DNA of 64,000 nt from Antedon mediterranea (Eukaryota; Echinodermata; Crinoidea; Comatulida; Antedonidae): NCBI RefSeq assembly GCF_964355755.1, contig NC_092679.1, positions 11,646,932 to 11,710,931 of the forward strand. The letters run 5' to 3'. Below, piece by piece: positions 23,131-35,769 of the stretch. The notes under the pieces were generated by a model that was given only the letters and a program-made list of their open reading frames with translations, was not told the DNA's origin and did not search any database. Within the stretch, counting starts at the first letter, position 1. Every line of letters begins with the position of its first letter. A program made the position numbers and the translations under genes.

Positions 23131-23960
23131 TATATAAATTAAAGATATAAAACACAATCCTAGCATTTTTGTAATGGTTTTTTTATTATTTTTTTGTTAC
23201 AGAAGTGAATAACTTTTGTATTTCTAGTAAAATACAACAAGAATTCATACTTTGATATGTCATAATTGTGTAATTGAAATTGAAAAGTATAAAATACTGA
23301 ATCTGTAAAAGATTATGTGCTTATTAAATAATTTAAATAAAAAATTATGTCTAAATAATATTACTTGATTATATTAAACAGACTCAATTTCTGTCACTTT
23401 AGTTTATTTTATTGCTAAGTTCAAGTCTGGTCTAGATTGACAGTCAAATGGGACCCATTGTAAATACAAGAAACAATGTTTGATTTTTTGACAGTGAATT
23501 ATTATAATACTTTCCTAGGTTGACAGCAAGAACAAAGTCATTATTTATTGAACAAGATGTTATAGATTTCTGTCTACATGTATTTATGTAATACTGTATT
23601 ATCAGCAATTTTTTTCATAGACTCTCTTCTCCCAGACGTGCTTTGGGTTTGTAATTTTAGCACCCGTCCTAGTTTACAAATTATCAAAAACGTCAGCCTC
23701 TAGAAAAATAACTGCTGCTTGCTTATAGCTTCTGAATGAGTAGTCCTCTTGGGACGTAGCTGGCTAAAGCAGCAGCGTGAAAAACTACACTAGCACACCC
23801 GTGCCTACAGTACATAAATTTTTATTCATAATAAACTATACAAACTATACTTCTCAAATGTATATGTTGTAGTGTTGTAGTTGGGCTAGTACAGGCCATA
23901 TCGCCCTGTTAAACAACATTGAGAAAATGAAAGTTACTTTCTGGCAACAGTTACTTTTTA
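23131..23960. other. AT-rich spacer
   Basis: No coding frame, RNA gene or clear repeat is visible. Confidence 0.4.
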
Positions 23961-23964
23961 TGTA

Positions 23965-24250
23965 GGCAGTATTTAACACCTTCTGACACCCATCTTAGTT
24001 TTCGCCGCATTCGTTTGACTGTTGATAACGAAAACTAAATGTTGAGAATAAATTTAAAACATTAGTAGATATTTATATACGAGAGAGATATCATTGTAAG
24101 ATTGGGCTGACTAACGCACAGATTTCACCGTTTTGTTTCCTTGCCTTATTTTGTATTACTATCCACGTATGTCATATGTACTGCACTAATAATATTTCAT
24201 CTTATTTAACATCATAAAACGTAATAACAATAATATATTCAACAATATTT
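23965..24250 (-). pseudogene. Decayed tandem copy of the HTH-BEN gene lacking the HTH exon
   Basis: GGCAGTATTTAACACC through GACTGTTGATAACGAAA matches the intron just after the HTH exon (25335-25409), then passes directly to sequence matching the upstream flank (25727-25985: AATAAATTTAAAAC, TTAGTAGATA, TTGGGCTGACTAACGC). The ~318 bp between, which hold the HTH exon, are missing. Confidence 0.65.
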
Positions 24251-24308
24251 TTGACTTTATTACAAAATTATCTGTCTTAAATATCAGTAACAGAACTATA
24301 TAGTTTAT

Positions 24309-25711
24309 TTACAATACTGGAACATCTTTTAATTTTGCTTTTAAGTGTCGCCTATGTGCGTCTATTGATTTAATACATTCTTTCCAAAGTCTTTCTTCTT
24401 CACTGGGAGGAGCTGGAGCAATCTTAAATGTTTCTTTCTTAACTACATCCATTCGCTTAACATCTAATTTTAACGCCCCGTTTCTGCCAGACACATTTCT
24501 GCTTAACCTTTCCTCGTAAGTAAACAAATTCTCTACAAGTAGCCTAGCTACTTTCCTTCTATCATCATTGAATGCCAAAATTCTATTTCTAACTGATTCG
24601 GGTAACAATGAGTCTTCAGTATTTACATTTACCGGGACATTTACAATATTAGTAGGTGTGCTTATAATTTGATTAGGCGTAGGTTTATTTTCTAACACAT
24701 TCATTCGTTGATGTAGTTGAATCATTACTCTTTGTGTGCTTTTTAGGTTAATCTCTAACTCATGGTTCTTTTTGACTAAGGCTGTGTTCGCCTCTTCTAG
24801 TTGTCGCATTTGGTGCTCAATTTTATTTATCCATGCTCTGGGGTTTTCTGCTGGCCACTGGGATGTTGCTAAAACTGTCTTTGTGTCTTCTTGCAGCGTA
24901 TCCATTAGTTGTTGCCTTTCGTCGTTGGCTAAAGGCCGGTATGTGAAAACACGATCTTCTTCGCCATCTACAATACCATTTGATGATATAGTAGTCGTTG
25001 CTGCCTAAACACAAAATATATTATAAGATAGAAATTAAAATAATAAATACAAAAATGTAATTTAGGTTATCGTTCCTATTAAACCGTTTATCATTATGCA
25101 CCGTAAAACTCACGTTACACGAGTTTCATGGCACATATGATAACAGTAAAGATAGAACGATAAAGAACGAAATGAAAATAAGTATCAATAATAAATACAG
25201 AAGTTGGGCTATTTGCAGTATTTGAGATACATTTTAGCATCTAAATATGTAGGCCTATTTAATTTTTTTTTAGAATGGTAATTCAATATTCACATTCCAT
25301 GTTGGGCTATATTTAATTTATGTTAGTAGCAACCCCAACTAGTTGGCAGTATTTAACACCTGACACCCATCTCAGTTTTCGTCGCATTCGTTTGACTGTT
25401 GATAACGAAAGAAATTATCCAGTTCTTCTGAATATAATATCACTAACCTTTTCGGCATGTGCCTTATCATCACGATCCATCACCTCGTCGAGAATATCCA
25501 TATGTTTAATTTCAATTTTGGAAGCTCGTCCGGAACAGCTACTGTCTGCAATGCTTGAAGTACGTTTGTACCTTTGAATTATACGTCTGATTGTAGAATG
25601 GTCTGGTACATGGCCATCGGTTCCTAGTACACTTTGTATACGGTTAACCGTGTAACCGGCAGCGTTGAGTCTGATTATTTTCGATCTGATAGTATACGAT
25701 GTTCGTCCCAT
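24309..25711 (-). CDS. HTH-BEN domain protein, two exons
   Basis: Exon 1 is 25711-25448 (ATG; donor AAG|GTTAGT) and exon 2 is 25004-24309 (acceptor TTTTGTGTTTAG), both in phase 0, giving ~319 residues. Residues ~5-65 (YTIRSKIIRLNAAGYTVNRI, DHSTIRRIIQRYKRTSS, SGRASK) resemble the N-terminal helix-turn-helix of Tc1-type transposases. Residues ~150-192 are heptad-like (coiled coil). Residues ~222-312 (ESVRNRILAFNDDRRKVARL, LSRNVSGRNG, LWKECIKSIDAHRRHLKAK) fit a BEN domain, a DNA/chromatin-binding fold often in repressors. A nuclear DNA-binding role is inferred. A polyadenylation signal (AATAAA on the minus strand) lies near 24255. If the donor is not used, exon 1 would end at a stop by 25415, leaving an HTH-only protein. 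Confidence 0.7.
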
Positions 25712-25726
25712 TGCAAAATAAATTTC

Positions 25727-26295
25727 GATAATAAATTTAAAACGTTAGTAGATACTAATTATATACCAGACGGGTATATCGTTGTTGTAAGGTTGGGCTG
25801 ACTAACGCCCAGAATTTACCCTTTTGTTTCATTGTCTTTTTTTAGGCCTATTGTTATCTCTTTTATTTTGCATTATTGCACAGGGTGTTATCACACATAG
25901 TAAATAAAACAAATAGCCAGGCATGTAATAATGTAATAATATTGTTTCATCTTTATTTAATATCGAAGTAAAAAGGTATCAACATAACAATATTTTGACC
26001 ACATCAAATCTTAAATATCAACATTAACATAAATGCATTTAAGGATCAACTAAACAAAGACAGAGCAATGGGAGATAAATTTTGCTACCAATTCTAGATA
26101 AATACAGAAGAAATGGAGGGCGTTTAAAAGGCATTTGCCTTAATCAAGAGCCCGAAGATTCAAGTAAGATTCAAGTAAGATCAATATTGCCAGAACTATT
26201 TATTTAAATCCTGAAACATATTTTAATTTTGCTTTTAAGTGTCGCACATTCTTTCTAAAGTTCTTCTTCTTCCTCGCTAGGTAGATTTACTTGAA
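25727..26295 (-). pseudogene. Upstream flank and remnant of another HTH-BEN copy
   Basis: 25727-25985 is the flank shared with 24035-24250. At 26222-26285 the words TTTTAATTTTGCTTTTAAGT and GTCGC, then ATTCTTTCYAAAGT with TTCTTCTTC, match the 3' end of the BEN exon (24326-24406) with internal loss. This marks a third unit of a former tandem array. Confidence 0.6.
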
Positions 26296-27539
26296 AACTC
26301 CTTTCTATGATTTACATTTATTGATACGCAAATGATTGTAAGTTTAATCTAACATAAACCTATGGTAGGCTAAATGTAATCTTTTAGTAAATTATTTTTT
26401 AAAAGATAAAACCTATTAAACAAGAAAGAAAATATTTTAAAAGTGATTAAATTTTGTAGACAAGTGCCTTTAGTTAAAATTAAATTTAGATTGTACGTAC
26501 TTGGCATCCAAATGAGGCCCATTTCCTTAGTAGATTCTATAACCAACATTTACACACGCCTATTTAGCCAAAATACAGTATATACTAATAACACGTTATT
26601 CTTTCATTTCCGTTTAACAATCTTTTTGGCTAGTGGCCCATCATATAAAGAAACAATAATGAGGGACTTGGGGTAATAGTGACCAATCTTTCGATGAGTT
26701 AAAACCTTCTTTAGCTGACGAGGTGTTTCATCATCATAAGTAAGGTATGGTTTACATCGTTATATTTATTTTGTACTGACATTTTATTGTTTGTGAGTCT
26801 CGTATACGACCTGTTGGAAACATTTCAGGAGATTGGTTACGGTGGGAGAGAGAAAATCGACTATGACAGTGACAGTTTAACAAAGTATTTTAATACTTTA
26901 AAAATCGCAAATGTTTTACTGTATTTAGTGGTATATTATTTATAGGCATATAAAACATGAACAAAATATTTCGTTACTGAGTGGTTAAAGAATATATTTA
27001 AAATTGTTCTTCTTGTACCCATCCTCTTCCCTAATGTTAGGCCTACATACAAAACACAAATTGGGTTTGTTTCAATGAGTCCAAATCAAAATATGGACTC
27101 ACTCAAGTTTCACTTTCGGAAGTAATTCCTAGGGTGCTAAGTTTAGTTGGCTACATAAATCATCGTGTCTATAATGTATTATAGTCCTGCCGTACGTACA
27201 ATTGAAATCGCCAGTTTTTTTTTACCCTGAAATTACTGTGTATTCGAGAACCATCTAGTACATTATAATTCATAATGAGTGTGCATAAGTACAAATATGT
27301 AAAATGTCCATGAACTACCGGTACTACGGTGACTACAAAGTTGGACTATCTCTTTAAATTACATTTGTTTTACGGTTATTTGTTTATCTTAAGAAACTTT
27401 GCGTATCCTGTAAATGTACAGAAGAAACAATATTAACAGAATAGCCAAATAAGAAGCTACTGACGATATTTGGACCCAACGCATGCTCTCACAACACAGT
27501 ATAGTGGGTAAGTTAGATCTCACTAAACGACTTTATGAA
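26296..27539. other. AT-rich spacer
   Basis: I see no supported gene. A 77-codon frame near 26443-26676 has no family resemblance. Confidence 0.4.
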
Positions 27540-27990
27540 ACATAGTTATCTACATAGTCATAATACACGCAATTCAAATGATTATCTTTTACCTAAATGT
27601 ACCAACAATTTGATCAAGAAATCTATTAGGCCTAAATACCAAGGAGCTAAATTATGGAATTTAATCCATGTAGATATTAAAAAAATGCATCTACAACTTC
27701 TAAATTTAAATTAATATTCAAGAACTATTTACTGTCTAGATGAACATTAAATATATTTTATAAGACCAGTTAAGATCGAATAATATGGTTAAAATAGAAA
27801 TTGTAGCTTTGTTTTCTTTTGCTTATTTTTAGTTTTTTCTTTTTCGTATTCGTATTTAATGTTATATCTTGGGGTGGGTCAAACTTAAAGTCTTTCTGAC
27901 TTATATGACTCTCTCCCACATATACTTCATTGCATTTATTATGTATGTATTTATATTGTGGAAATAAATTAAATTGAAATTAGAATAAAA
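27540..27990 (+). mobile_element. 5'-truncated LINE: ORF2 end and 3' UTR
   Basis: The start reads HSHNTRNSNDYLLP and KYQGAKLWNLIHVDIKK, matching the usual LINE ORF2 end (H-YNTR...G-KLWN-LP--I), then frame breaks, a stop, and a ~230-bp 3' UTR ending GGAAATAAATTAAATTGAAA. Only the 3' end was inserted or survived. Confidence 0.75.
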
Positions 27991-28221
27991 TGTATCCATT
28001 AATCGACATTTATTATTTTGTTTATCTTTATCGTTTCTATATTTATATCCATAAACCTATATAAATAATTAAAGCAGCATTGTGCTGGTTATAATAAGCA
28101 CTGTATCTACATATACATGTGCACACAAACACTTTCATATAATTTATTTATAAAACTATTTATTTTTCAATGTTTAGGGGCTGAACCTGTTTAAAGTTTA
28201 AACTATTTTAAACCCATCACT

Positions 28222-28480
28222 GTTTTGTTTTGTTTTTGTTTTTTTTTAAACCATATTTAATGAGGGTGATCCATCCAGCTATTGCTGATCATTAGGAACA
28301 CTCAGAGGTTCACAAGACAAACATTATTATACACAAGATGCTCTACATAAACAAAGTCTTATGACAAGTCTTTGGGAGTGGAGAATTTGGTCCTTAGAAA
28401 AAATCCTGACATGTGACAGGACTTGAACCCAGGACCCTTGGAGTGGTAGCCAAGCATCATAACCACCAAGCCACAACTCC
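28222..28480 (-). mobile_element. tRNA-derived SINE, copy 1
   Basis: On the minus strand the head has a tRNA-like A box (TGGCTTGGTGGTTATGATGC) and B box (GGGTTCAAGTCC); the tail at low coordinates is AAAC/A-rich (TTTTGTTTTGTTTTTG on the plus strand). A second copy (60421-60660) shares ~90% by eye. Confidence 0.8.
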
Positions 28481-30028
28481 ACTCCACTTGTTTATATCTG
28501 TGGGTAAATAAAAGAAAGAATACAACAATAACTCAGTGACGTTACAGAAAGATACATTCTAAATCTTGGTCATTGATGATAAGTTTATGATAAAGTTAGT
28601 AACATAATAAAGAAGAGGCCCATCGACTAGTAATTATCTGGAAGGCGATTGAGGACTGCTCGAGCTAGAAAAAAAGGGGGGCCTTCTTTTGTTCCACATT
28701 TAGTTACTGGCTTTTTAATAAATATATTGTTCGATAAATATTGGGACAATAAGGCTGGTTGCCCATTGTTGTGGAAATTGGCTTGTATTATAAATTGTAT
28801 TATATCATTTTGTTAATAAATAGATTACATTTTGAGTGTATACATAGTGCTGGTAACTAAAAGTCATTCGTAACAGTCTTAATATCAATAATCAATAAAT
28901 ATGTTGATTTTTGGCACTCTGCCTTTTAATTTCAACTCATTTCTACTTTTCTATATATAAATTATGGTTAATTCTGACATAGGCGAGCACAATGGAAAAA
29001 CTTCGGGACAAATCTCCGCTTTGGATACCTACCTGATCTATCTCAGATGTACCGCGAAACGTAGAGTTTACATTATTTTTCACTATTACGATATTATTCT
29101 ATATTTCTATCTTAGGAAGGTATTATACCCGGGTTTTAAAACAAAATTTCTGATTCCATCGGTAGATTTTCAACTGTACGCGGTCGAACTAATTTCCGGG
29201 TTTATGGTGAGTTCACGGGTTCACCTTCTTGGAACTTCCTCTGGTTTCAACTAAGTTAGTCGTTGGTGGCGATAGCAATTTTAGTGTTTTGTTTATTTTC
29301 GGACCGCGCGTGTGAAGGTCCAGTAGTTAGCAAAATAAAAATTATATTGCAAATTAATAAAGATCAAATTGATAAGCTTATTTCAATAACTATGGTACTT
29401 CTGCCCATGTTGCAAGCCGTCTAGAACGTCTTCGTTCTTGAGCCGGAACGGCCCACTCTCTGTCGCGGAAGTTAGTGTCAAAAGATATTTAAACTAAATA
29501 ATGTATTAATTGGGCCCTATACCAATTCGGATGTTGTTTATTTAAATAAACGCTCAACACCTCCCCAATAAAACATGACTTAGAATAACAATCGAACTAT
29601 TATATACATTTTACCAAGCATTTGTTATTCTTTTTTACCACCTTTCATATTAGTGGATTTTATTTGATTATAAATGTTACCATATTATTAAAACTAAACA
29701 TGGCCATATACATGGCTGCAGTCGCGTGCTCAAATTAGTGTTTACTGACCGACATAGTGAGGTTTAGACGTATCCCTCGAATAAGCTCTACCAAACAATA
29801 AACACTATACTTTAAAAAGACACTGTGAAACAGAGTAGGTTTAGTTTTCCGAATATCAATCATTTCAATAATAGTAACCGACCGAAAACGTCAGAAGTCA
29901 GAACGTCATTCTAAAACCGTTCTACACGTCACGAGTCATTATCATTCCGACATCCATTGTCTACACTTCCTAGAAAGGGAGCGAGCGAAGCGAGCTCACC
30001 CTCTAGTACTAATAATTGTTTGTATAGG
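28481..30028. other. Intergenic, includes likely METTL27-like promoter
   Basis: No supported gene; a 96-codon frame at 28964-29254 has no recognisable motif. 29703-29762 repeats the word at 12097. About 29880-30000 is richer in CG dinucleotides than its surroundings and lies just upstream of the methyltransferase, so it may hold the promoter. Confidence 0.4.
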
Positions 30029-32502
30029 ATGAAATCTGAGGATGCGCCATATGGGCAGTATGGAGATATCAACGCAGACAATAGACTGTCTCGCTTCAAT
30101 AAGTGTTTGACAGATAGCATCAGTACGACTGAACGGATTGCACACTACGATAAGTGGTCAAACACTTATGATGAGGTATTGTTTTGTGAATTAAAAATTT
30201 AAATAAAAGGGTCGGGAAGATAATAAAAAAACATACTAACATTTTATTAAGCACTTGAATATGCACAGGTCAAATGTTTCGACCAAAGATTTTATATAGC
30301 TGGTGTGTCGACATGCATGTTGTTAGACACGGTACGCACTCAGTATGTTGCCATACCAGGAGGTGAATGGTGATACCTAAATACGCGCGCAAATAAACTG
30401 TGCGAAACTTGATTCCCACACTAGGACGTAACACAAGGACGCAACGCAAGCGTGTTTACCAATGACAAACGACAGAATTGGTAAAATTAATGTTGTTGCG
30501 CTGACGATGTTGTTGCGTTGCGTCCTAGTGGAAAACAAGCATGCCAGTACATATCATAGTCATGCTTTTACTGGTTGAGCCACGTCCTTATTGGCCCAGC
30601 TTGCATCCAATAAGACATCATAAATTCATCATTATTGTGATTTTGATTTGAATGGTTTTTTTTTTCATGCTAAAACATTAAAATAAACAAGATAATTTAG
30701 CAATAATACTGAAGTGATACTTTAGTGACACGAAACCAACAGAAATATCAACATTAACATCGTCTGCTCACGACGTCTATATAAAATGTGGTGCTAAAAG
30801 CCTTTCGTATTCCATTTTCACGAATTACACATTTTGTTTATAAGGACATGAGGTCATATGGTTTTACTGGACTGGAGATAACTTTTGAATATATGAAGAG
30901 GTATTTTACAGACATACATGCAAAATACCTGGATTGTGGATCTGGTACTGGTCTTTTAGGTGTGCATGTAAGTGTTTGTTATCTCAACGATTAAAACAAT
31001 TTTCACATATCACTGATAATCTATCTGCATTGGATTTCAAAATGGCGCCTATTTTGAGATATTTGTAACAATTTTATTTTGCTAACATGATTGGTACTTG
31101 TCTGGTCATCCACACATATTTATTGTTTATACTGTATGTTATTTTTTTGTTTAATGTATGAAACAAACAAAAAAGTATGAAACAAACAAACAAAATCAGC
31201 CTCACGATAATCTACTGCAGCCAATATCATGTAACTCTGACGCTAGAGCTGTGCAAACTTGGATTTATTAAAGAAATCATGAAAATCGCATCGTTTAGTC
31301 CAGGCGTAGCAAAAGTTATAATAATCTTATTTTAAGTTCACCCAGATTACTGTGTATTTTATCTTAATGTAAATTGTTAATGTTGAAACACGCCTTCAGG
31401 CCTGGCTAAAGTACAAGATTCATCATCTACGTCAATTTTTGTTCTTTTTTTCTATTCTATTCTATGTTGACTAGATTAAGGAGTTAGGGTACACAGACTT
31501 CCACGCAATCGATGCATCGAGTGTGTCACTCGAGAAGGCAAAATCTCGACAAGCATATTCTAAACTTATTCAAGAATTGATTACTGCAGAAGAAAAGCTC
31601 AGCATGGAGGCAGGTAAAAAAGTGTTAGAAAGGCGATGGGGTAGAAGCATTATAAAGTCAATGACAAATTGTATGAAAATGTTCTACTTTTTTTGTCTTA
31701 AAGATACATATGATGGTTTGGTAAGTCTCGCATGTTTTGCATCCGGGCATTTAGAACCAGACTGTGTTGAAGATTGGTGTCGTATTGTTAAAAAAGGTAG
31801 GCCTACTACGTAGACAATGATTCGCATTTATTATTTTGTAACAATATCTGAGCAGTTGAATCTGAGCAGTTTTAACCCAGTTTCTCCTTCTTGTCCTCCT
31901 TCTTTTAACCGTCTTTCTAAGACATTCAGTATCATTGACTTGTTGTTGACATTCATAATAATATAGTGCAACGACTTCTACTTTTTTACTTTAGGAGATC
32001 ACCATCAAAATGTAATTTTAAACTAATATGTATTTTAATAATTTATAGTTTTATACCAATGGTATGAAATATTAACATTATGGAAACATAAAACAACTAA
32101 CTCCCAACTGAAGTTTCGGTGAAATGATTTTTTCTCCGCGTCTGATCGACGTTTTTGTTGAATCGTCGGCGCGTACTTTCGGCTAACTGCATCTTCAATA
32201 GCAGCCTATTCATTATCAAATTAAATGAAATAAGATGTTTTATAATGTTTGTATTGTAATTTATATTATTTTTCTGAATAATTGATTTAACAATTGTTTT
32301 ATTATCCTATTTAGGTGGCATTGTGTTAATTGTAATGAATCAACGATGGCTATTTCATGAGCCATCTTACAACGAAGGGAAGCTTGAAGCTGCCTTCCAG
32401 AAACGTGTCAATGAAGGCAAATGGGAGTTAGTTGTTAGAGAACAGAGAGATAAATATTTTACAAATGATGTAGCAGAAGTGTTTGTTTTCAAAGTGAAAT
32501 AA
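30029..32502 (+). CDS. METTL27: METTL27-like (WBSCR27) methyltransferase, five exons
   Basis: Exons 30029-30175, 30845-30967, 31475-31613, 31704-31796 and 32315-32502 join in phase (690 nt, 229 residues, close to family size). All introns are GT-AG; intron 3 is only 90 bp with a strong pyrimidine tract. Residues ~40-48 (HYDKWSNTYDE) match the YDRWA-YD start of this family. The class I S-adenosylmethionine site is at ~78-88 (LDCGSGTGLLG) with the acidic strand-2 residue in HAID103. DTYDGLVSLACF (~137-148) and GGIVLIVMNQRW (~168) are later strands. The substrate is not known for the family, as far as I recall; location probably cytosolic, as no signal peptide is seen. I start at ATG 30029, in frame and at usual distance from HYDKW. 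AATAAA near 32610 is a likely poly(A) signal. Confidence 0.88.
30405..30542. mobile_element. MITE in METTL27-like intron 1
   Basis: Ends TTGATTCCCACACTAGGACG and, inverted, TTGTTTTCCACTAGGACGC, with GCGTTGCGTCC words inside both arms. Related to the MITE at 53656-53835. About 138 bp, non-coding. Confidence 0.65.
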
Positions 32503-33160
32503 AGAAATCTACATACACAAAAAACGAAATTTATATATCTTCCAAATGACTTTCATGGGCTATTTATCTCTCTGTCTGGTTTTTACTGTTTAAAGTATAT
32601 TGAGATGCAAATAAATAAAAGCCAATCGATCTAAATCTATTTTTAGCCAGTAAAGTTCTTTAAATAAATGATACACATGATCAAACAATTAATTTAAAAA
32701 ACAAAGCTTGGCTGCTTTATTTTGCAAAACTTGAAGACGTTTGATTTATTTTTATGATGAATGTCCCTCTTCTTTGTGAATTGAAATGAATAATTAATGC
32801 ATTAACATGCAGCACTGGTTAAAAGTACAAATAATGTTGATATTATTCTGTATATCGGTATTTCGAACTTAAAAAGGTTGCCTATTAGGCTAAGTCCTTA
32901 TCGTTTTAACATCGGTATAGATGTAAATGGATATCAATTGCCTGATACAAATTATCCAAATAAGTAATTACTTACTTAATTAAAAAAATATTGTTATAGC
33001 TACACAGATGACAAGACTTTATTTTTTGGTAACAACGCTTTAATTTTAAATGTTTTTAAAATCACTAACATCATTATCATCATCATGTGCACTTTAAAAA
33101 AAGAAACACATCCATCACTTTCTAGTTTCGGTTCTATAATTAAGCCCCATAGAGTTTTTA
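32503..33160. other. 3' UTR of METTL27-like gene and AT-rich spacer
   Basis: The first ~120 bp are the 3' UTR up to the AATAAA near 32610. No gene beyond that. Confidence 0.45.
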
Positions 33161-33955
33161 GTCGCGTGGAAGCGACTCTATAGTTCACTATGTCGGTCGG
33201 TTGGTCGGTCTGTCTGTCTGTCTGTCGGTCCGGTATCACTATGCGTTTTATCGCTTTCTGACCTTATCTTGATATCAGTTTAATCTAGCTAGGTAAATTT
33301 TTCACAGTATATTCCTTATGGCCAGGAATCAATGTGGTTAAGTTTTCACGGTGCGCAATAAAAAATTACGCGGTCTACGCACGATTTAACGAAATCACGT
33401 TTGTAATCATATCTTCACAACCATGAATCACAATTAAATAAAATTTGGTACTCATAAATTTCAGGGCATAAATCATCATACGGCAATACAATTACGTGCG
33501 TAGCGCATGTAACGCATGCGTACGCGCGCTTAAAATTTTCAAAATTTATTTTCGATGAAATAAGAGTACGTTTCAGGCAATTTTAAGCGTTTACAAAATT
33601 GCCATGAGTGCGCATATTTTTGCGCGCGCACTGCGCGTTAAATGTTATTGCGCACTCTTTTTGCCCGATTTCTGTTTTCTTGACTTACTTTTCAACTCGA
33701 AATTACGTTATACGAGCACGTCAAAAGTGACAGGCTACACACGTGTAAATTAAAAAAATATAGGCCTAAATGTTTTTAAACATTTCAACATTTTTAAACA
33801 TGTTCAGTAATTTCGGTCAGTATAGTTCACTATGTCGGTCGGTCGGTCTGTCTGTCTGTCGGTCTGTCGGTCTGTCTGTCGGTCTGTCGGTCTGTCTGTT
33901 GGTCCGGTATCACTATGCATTGTAACACGCGACTTAATGGCTGTTGGCCTTGTTT
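33160..33955. repeat. GTCTGTCG microsatellite-bearing dispersed repeat
   Basis: Two arrays of GTCGGTCGGT/GTCTGTCTG (33190-33232 and 33832-33905) each sit between TATAGTTCACTATGTCGG and GGTCCGGTATCACTATGC. Between them (33340-33660) the DNA is rich in GCGC/ACGCG words. The outer edges read GTCGCGTGGAAGCGACT and ACACGCGACTTAA. It looks like two related repeats in direct order. Confidence 0.7.
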
Positions 33956-35769
33956 TTAAATAGCCTCTGCATTTGAAATCCTGGATATGCTATTGATTTT
34001 GCTCATTTTCCATGATGAAAAGAAAACTCACTACACTTCTGCACATGGTCACATTATGTTCTGCTGCCCCGATACCCACGTACGATTATTCCAACATAAT
34101 AAACTGATATTATTTTACCCAAGTGACAGAATTAGACTTTCAAACGATGGACAGCAGTGGTTAAATTATTATTTGGTTTGATCATTACTGTAGACCTAGA
34201 GCCATTGTTAAATACGTGCACAAAAGACCTTCTTAGAATAATAATGTCTGGCGCACTTTCCATCACCGCTGTAATCAGTATGCTATCGCATTGAACCACT
34301 AGATCGTGGTTGATAACGTATCGTTCATTAACATAATTATTCAATCTATTATGCATCAGAGCGTACGTTCATAACAAGAATTCATATTAAGTACTTTCAA
34401 CAATGATTCGGATAGCAAGCATAAGCGGTAAGTATGTATCTCTATTGTAAAGCTTATTAGACATATCTAAAACTGAAAGTATAGCCTACTAGTTGGGGCC
34501 TGGTAATAAAGGTAAATTCAACATTTCATTTATCCTTCCAGAGTTGAGGTTATGGTTTCGCATGGGTTTTTCGTCTTATAAATTCGGTTTAAAAACAACA
34601 TATTGCGTGTCCAATTCAATAGCGTGTTATATTTATGAAGATACGTAAAAAAAACCATATGTTGTTTTTGAGAGATCCATTCGTTCATACAAGCTCTGTT
34701 AAGAGTTTCTTTTATATTGTAGGAATATCATTTATAGGTTTCATGAATATTATCACCATTTACACAAATTTTTTATCGCGCTAGCATATGGACGCCAGAG
34801 GGGTATTTATCGTACAAGTTCAAATGTTTCTGATAATTCACAGGCTGATATAAATTTGATACACACAAAAACGTAATTCAGGAAACCAGAAGCGGATTTT
34901 AATATCTTATATTTATTTCTATTGTTGAAAGATTTAGTACTCTCTGTTATTTTAAAACAAAAGCAGTGATGAATTTCCTGTGTTTGTCACCATGGCAATC
35001 CAACCACAAAATACAGAGCTTCGTAAATGAAAGAATTTATCTGTGGCTGCGACACGATCAGTTCCACGCGCCGCAGAGAATATGTACATATAGTAGCCTG
35101 CCTGACTTGTTCTTATAACATCTCACATGTAATGGATGTTCTTCTACAATGTTACTTAATTTACTTGGGACCTGTTTTCATAAAGATATCTTAAATCAAT
35201 AACAGTACAACCAATTATATTTGAATCTTAGTAATTTTAACGAGACCTTTCTCTATAGTGTGTGTGTTTCATTTAAATTTTTATAAATTAGACTATTTAA
35301 AGTATATGCAACCCAAATTTCAAATTTCGTTGGGTTGACAATAAATAATGATATGATATGTATATATATACATTTCGCTGGTTACTACAAAGTCATTTCG
35401 ACTAGCATAGAGCCGGCCCGTATCAAAGTACAAACAATTAGGCCTACTTTTGATTATTAATTTGTTAGGCGTGTGAGATAAACCACATGGCTACCAAATA
35501 ATATCAATTAAGGCCCAACCTTATTTTTTATAATATTATTGATAAAATAGCAAATTGTCAACGATGCGGGCGATTTTTTAAAGAGTCCAGAGTAATGTAA
35601 CATTAGCGCACATTTATATTATGATAAACGCATAATCACTTTACATATTGGTTAAAATATTATTACTACTAATAAAGATAATGAAGGTAAATCCAACTAA
35701 AATAACAACCTCTACCGACATCATTTTTGTTTTGCATTTGTTTTTAAAATAGGTATATTGCGTTTAAAG
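33956..35769. other. Intergenic, possible first exon of MCFD2-like gene
   Basis: At 34403 an ATG opens MIRIASIS and meets a donor (AAGCG|GTAAGTATG, ~34428). An acceptor at ~35752 (TTTTTAAAATAG) would join it in frame to the MCFD2-like Met at 35770. So this may be a 5' exon, coding or not. Nothing else is supported. Confidence 0.4.

Noticed and set aside
28964-29254. 96-codon plus-strand frame
   Set aside because: No recognisable family and no neighbouring exon joins in phase.
33190-33905. Possible CRISPR-like array of GTCTGTCGGTC
   Set aside because: Simple microsatellite without spacers in an animal genome.
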